A stretch of 7,990 bases of DNA from DATBAK01 sp036787815 (GTDB lineage Bacteria; Actinomycetota; Acidimicrobiia; IMCC26256; PALSA-610): the NCBI GenBank assembly GCA_036787815.1, contig DAIQOP010000176.1:1-7990 (forward strand), in the 5' to 3' direction. Both the position numbers and the translations under genes were made by a program. The notes under the pieces were generated by a model. That model was not told the origin of the DNA and ran no database searches. It worked only from the letters and a program-made list of their open reading frames with translations. Below are positions 5,863 through 7,990 of the stretch, piece after piece. Within the stretch, counting starts at the first letter, position 1. Every line of letters begins with the position of its first letter.

Positions 5863-5926
5863 GGGCCGTGCCGACTCAGGACCGTGCCGATTCAGGGCCG
5901 TGTCGATTCAGGGCCGTGTCGATTCA
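5863..5926. repeat. Four 16-bp tandem repeats between the SDR gene and the secreted-protein gene
   Basis: The plus-strand units are GGGCCGTGCCGACTCA (5863-5878), GGACCGTGCCGATTCA (5879-5894), GGGCCGTGTCGATTCA (5895-5910) and an identical fourth copy (5911-5926). A degraded continuation (GGGACCGGGCC) follows. Read on the minus strand, the strand of both neighbouring genes, each unit starts with TGA. The SDR stop codon lies exactly 32 bases, two unit lengths, beyond the array edge. There are no spacers, so it is not a CRISPR array, and no hairpin makes it a clear terminator. Confidence 0.88.
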
Positions 5927-5955
5927 GGGACCGGGCCACATCTCGCGTGCGGGCC

Positions 5956-6756
5956 TCAGGAGCGCGCGCTCTGCGCGAACGCGGCCATTCCCCGCAGGTA
6001 ATCGTCGCAACTCTGGTGCTTTGCGACCGCGATCGCCTTGGCGTCGACCCCACCGGGGAACTGCGCCGGCACGTAGTACTCGAAGCCGCCGTCCTCGATC
6101 GCGGCGGCGATGCCCGCCGCGCAATCGGCCGCCGGCACCTTCTCGATGTCGAAGAGCGCCGATTCGTTCTCGGGCTGGTCCCAGATCTCCGTGTCGATCG
6201 GTCCGGGGAGCACGAGCTTCACCTCGACCCCCGTCTGCCACAGGTCGAGGAACATCGCTTCGCTCCAACCACACATCGCGAACTTGGCGGCGTTGTACGC
6301 GGCCTCGTTCGCGATCGGGATGCGGCCGCCCATGCTCGAGACGAACATGATCATCCCCGAGCCCTGCTCGAGCATCTTCGGGAGCACGGCGAGGCTCATG
6401 CGGACGGGCGAGTGGAAGTCGACGTCCATCACGTGCGTGACGTCGGCGGCGGTGAGCTTGGTGACGGGTGTTCGCTTCGGGATCGCCGCGTTGTTCACGA
6501 GCCCGTCGAGCCCTCCGAACGCATCCCACGCCTCGAGGGCCACGGCCTCCGCGCGGTCGAGGTCGCCGAGGTCGGTCGCCCACATGCGCGACTCGGGTGC
6601 GGAGCGGCGACACTCGGCGAGCACGGCTTCGAGCCGCTCCGCGCGGCGGGCGACGATGCCGACGGTCGCGCCCGCGGCCGCGAGTTGCGGCGCGAGCGCG
6701 GCGCCGATGCCCGACGACGCTCCGGTGACGAGGATCCGCGAACCGGCGATCTTCAC
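5956..6756 (-). CDS. Short-chain dehydrogenase/reductase (SDR family)
   Basis: This 266-residue protein is a classical SDR: a single Rossmann-fold NAD(P)-dependent oxidoreductase. The cofactor motif TGASSGIG is at 11-18. Arg37-Arg38 at the end of the second strand favour NADP(H). NNAA is at 88-91, the catalytic Ser is Ser141 in VSSMGG, and the YNAAK motif gives Tyr154 and Lys158. LPGPIDTE (183-190) is the usual PG motif. The position that normally holds the structural Asn of the catalytic tetrad (VNxxG) reads VDFHSP, so it is Asp113. The GTG at 6756 is chosen because it begins just before the first strand and has AGGGGG at 6761-6766, four bases upstream. It also overlaps the stop of the lipoate-ligase gene as GTGA (6753-6756). 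The pair is therefore probably one operon with coupled translation. The substrate cannot be predicted from the sequence. Confidence 0.9.
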   Translation of the reverse strand: MKIAGSRILVTGASSGIGAALAPQLAAAGATVGIVARRAERLEAVLAECRRSAPESRMWATDLGDLDRAEAVALEAWDAFGGLDGLVNNAAIPKRTPVTKLTAADVTHVMDVDFHSPVRMSLAVLPKMLEQGSGMIMFVSSMGGRIPIANEAAYNAAKFAMCGWSEAMFLDLWQTGVEVKLVLPGPIDTEIWDQPENESALFDIEKVPAADCAAGIAAAIEDGGFEYYVPAQFPGGVDAKAIAVAKHQSCDDYLRGMAAFAQSARS

Positions 6757-7865
6757 GTTGCCCCCTGTGCCGCCGTGGCGGCCTTCGTGACCGCCGTGAG
6801 GAGGTCGTCGGTCGTGACACCCATGGTCGCGTCGGCCTGATGGACGGTGGGTCGGTCCCACACCCCGCCGATCCGGACGCGGAGCGCGTCCCGGTCGCCC
6901 ACGTGGACACCGACGAGCGCGGCGGCAACGCGGTCGAGCGTGTCGGGCGGAGCCACGTGCATGTCGCCGGCCATCATCGCCGCGACGATCGTGCCGTCGG
7001 CGTCGATCGAGAGGCCGGCGCGGCAGAGCTTCCTCCCCTTGTGGTTCGCCAGCCCGACCCGGCTCCCGGCCGGAGCCTCGGAGCGAAAGCGTTCCGACGA
7101 GATGCGCCGCACACTGTCGTCGGAAGCGATGCGGTTCGAGATCTTGGTGAGCGCGGCTTGCTCGATGTCGGTGAGCGGCTCGTCGACGAGGTCGATGCCC
7201 GCCGCGCGCACCGCTGCGAGCAGCGCGTCGCGGAACTGCTCGTAGGTGACCGCGCGGCCCGCCACCTCCTCGGCCGTGCACACGACCTCGCGCATGTCGG
7301 AGACGAGCTTGTCCTTGAACTTCTCGTCGGGAACCCGCACGACCTGCAAGTACAGATCGAGGTCGGGCGGACGGATGTTGAGGAAGCCGCCGACGCTCAC
7401 GACCTTGCCGAAATCACCCGACGACACGCCGCCCAGCTTGCGATCGCGATCCCAACGCAGGTCGGCCGAGCCGCGGAACGTGACCTCGCCGAGCCCGACG
7501 CGGCCGAGCGCGTCGAGCACGATCGGCTTGACGCGCTCGATCTCGGCGTCCAGATCGTCGTGGCCCGCGCCCTTCGGGTACAGCACGCCCCACATGAGCG
7601 TGCACCCGGCGTCGTAGAACGCGGTACCGCCCCCTGCGAACGGGCGGCGGATCACCTGCACGCCGAGCTCGGCGCAGCGGGCGAGATCGAGGGTGTCGTC
7701 GACGTCGTCGAACCAGCCGACGTTGAGGTGTGTGCGCCCCCACACGCTCGTCTGCAACGTCGGCCGCCCCGCCTCGGCCGTCGATCGCGCCAACACCGCC
7801 ATCTGCGCGTTGTTCGCAAACGCGTCGACCGCACCGAGATCGATCGCTCGCCAGGTCTCCCTCAC
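6753..7865 (-). CDS. Lipoate-protein ligase A family protein
   Basis: This 370-residue protein belongs to the lipoate/biotin ligase superfamily. These enzymes activate lipoate as lipoyl-AMP and attach it to a lysine on E2 subunits or the glycine-cleavage H protein. The start WRAIDLG...NNAQMAVL (5-25) resembles the usual N-terminal strand and helix. RRPFAGGGTAFYDAG (73-87) corresponds to the RR-x-SGGG-A-x-(Y/F)-H/x-D signature, with Phe-Ala where Ser/Thr is common. Lys143 in DRKLGG fits the catalytic lysine. The C-terminal part (about 265-320: AGLSIDADGTIVAAMMAGDM) looks like the accessory LplA C-terminal domain. The first available start is the GTG at 7865, and the family N-terminus begins directly after it. 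There is no Shine-Dalgarno sequence, but a -10-like box lies close by, suggesting a near-leaderless message. It heads an operon with the SDR gene. An octanoyl-transferase or another acyl-ligase role is an alternative. Confidence 0.82.
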   Translation of the reverse strand: MRETWRAIDLGAVDAFANNAQMAVLARSTAEAGRPTLQTSVWGRTHLNVGWFDDVDDTLDLARCAELGVQVIRRPFAGGGTAFYDAGCTLMWGVLYPKGAGHDDLDAEIERVKPIVLDALGRVGLGEVTFRGSADLRWDRDRKLGGVSSGDFGKVVSVGGFLNIRPPDLDLYLQVVRVPDEKFKDKLVSDMREVVCTAEEVAGRAVTYEQFRDALLAAVRAAGIDLVDEPLTDIEQAALTKISNRIASDDSVRRISSERFRSEAPAGSRVGLANHKGRKLCRAGLSIDADGTIVAAMMAGDMHVAPPDTLDRVAAALVGVHVGDRDALRVRIGGVWDRPTVHQADATMGVTTDDLLTAVTKAATAAQGAT

Positions 7866-7943
7866 GGCGTCGGAGTGTATGACACGTGCGTCAGATTCGA
7901 CTCGAGAACAAGCACCGGGGCGGCGGTTGAGGCGTCAGGAGCG
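7866..7943. promoter_or_regulatory. Promoter region upstream of the lipoate-ligase gene, with imperfect palindrome
   Basis: On the minus strand TACACT (7874-7879) fits the TAnnnT -10 form. Initiation about seven bases on would fall near 7867, only a base or two before the GTG at 7865. That agrees with the missing ribosome binding site and suggests leaderless translation. Next to it is TGACACGTGCGTCA (7880-7893), a 14-bp palindrome with one mismatched pair around a central GT, directly upstream of the -10 box where a repressor or activator could act. No good -35 is seen. The region may also serve a divergent gene starting at 7944. Confidence 0.35.
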
Positions 7944-7990
7944 GTGAGCGACTCGAAGGACGACCTCGAGTCATCCCTCTTCGCGAGCGA
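7944..7990 (+). CDS. Possible start of a divergent gene (3' end outside window)
   Basis: A GTG at 7944 opens a frame (V/M-S-D-S-K-D-D-L-E-S-S-L-F-A-S) that stays open to the window edge, with nearly all third positions G or C. AGGAG at 7937-7941 lies only two bases before the GTG, closer than is usual. The product cannot be recognised from 15 residues. It could equally be non-coding sequence. Confidence 0.3.
   Translation, partial: MSDSKDDLESSLFAS

Noticed and set aside
5863..5926. CRISPR-like array
   Set aside because: The 16-bp units are directly adjacent with no spacers and no cas genes nearby.

Overview
The window is very GC-rich bacterial DNA with dense genes, strong G/C preference at third codon positions, several GTG starts and purine-rich ribosome binding sites. 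The gene content points to a high-GC actinobacterium. The best hint of a narrower group is the secreted protein with GYW-x-V-A-x-DGGIFSFGDA repeats, a repeat type I associate with Acidimicrobiia and their relatives. That placement is inference; there is no rRNA or other marker gene here.

Layout, left to right. Positions 1-102 hold the last codons of a plus-strand gene, probably a cytochrome P450. A small degenerate tandem array of about 15 bp units runs across its stop codon. A small hypothetical gene with a good ribosome binding site follows (228-488, plus). At 474-717 on the minus strand lies a decayed fragment of an AbiEi/DUF559-type protein that has lost its N-terminus, apparently lost its middle, and is split over two frames. 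A G-rich tract (718-749) separates it from a two-gene minus-strand operon: tag (3-methyladenine DNA glycosylase I) followed by a metallo-beta-lactamase-fold hydrolase, joined by an ATGA overlap. Diverging from tag is a large plus-strand gene for a cytoplasmic molybdopterin oxidoreductase of the DMSO-reductase superfamily (2100-4334).

The right half is mostly minus-strand. A secreted protein with five C-terminal 42-residue repeats (4437-5750) converges on the oxidoreductase gene. Upstream of it is an intergenic region with a hairpin, a perfect palindrome and four 16-bp tandem units. Then comes a second coupled pair: a lipoate-protein ligase homologue (6753-7865) and a short-chain dehydrogenase (5956-6756), joined by a GTGA overlap. 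The extreme right edge may hold the first codons of a divergent plus-strand gene.

The genes look like housekeeping and accessory metabolism: alkylation repair with thioester or sulfur detoxification, a molybdenum enzyme of unknown substrate, lipoyl-cofactor attachment with an NAD(P)-dependent reductase, and a surface or secreted protein. I found no complete defence system, CRISPR array, insertion sequence, tRNA or rRNA. The points most worth a second look are the short tandem arrays that start at or near three different stop codons, the eroded AbiEi/DUF559 relic, the apparent aspartate at the molybdenum-ligand position, and the recently expanded repeats of the secreted protein. I see no convincing new multi-gene system.
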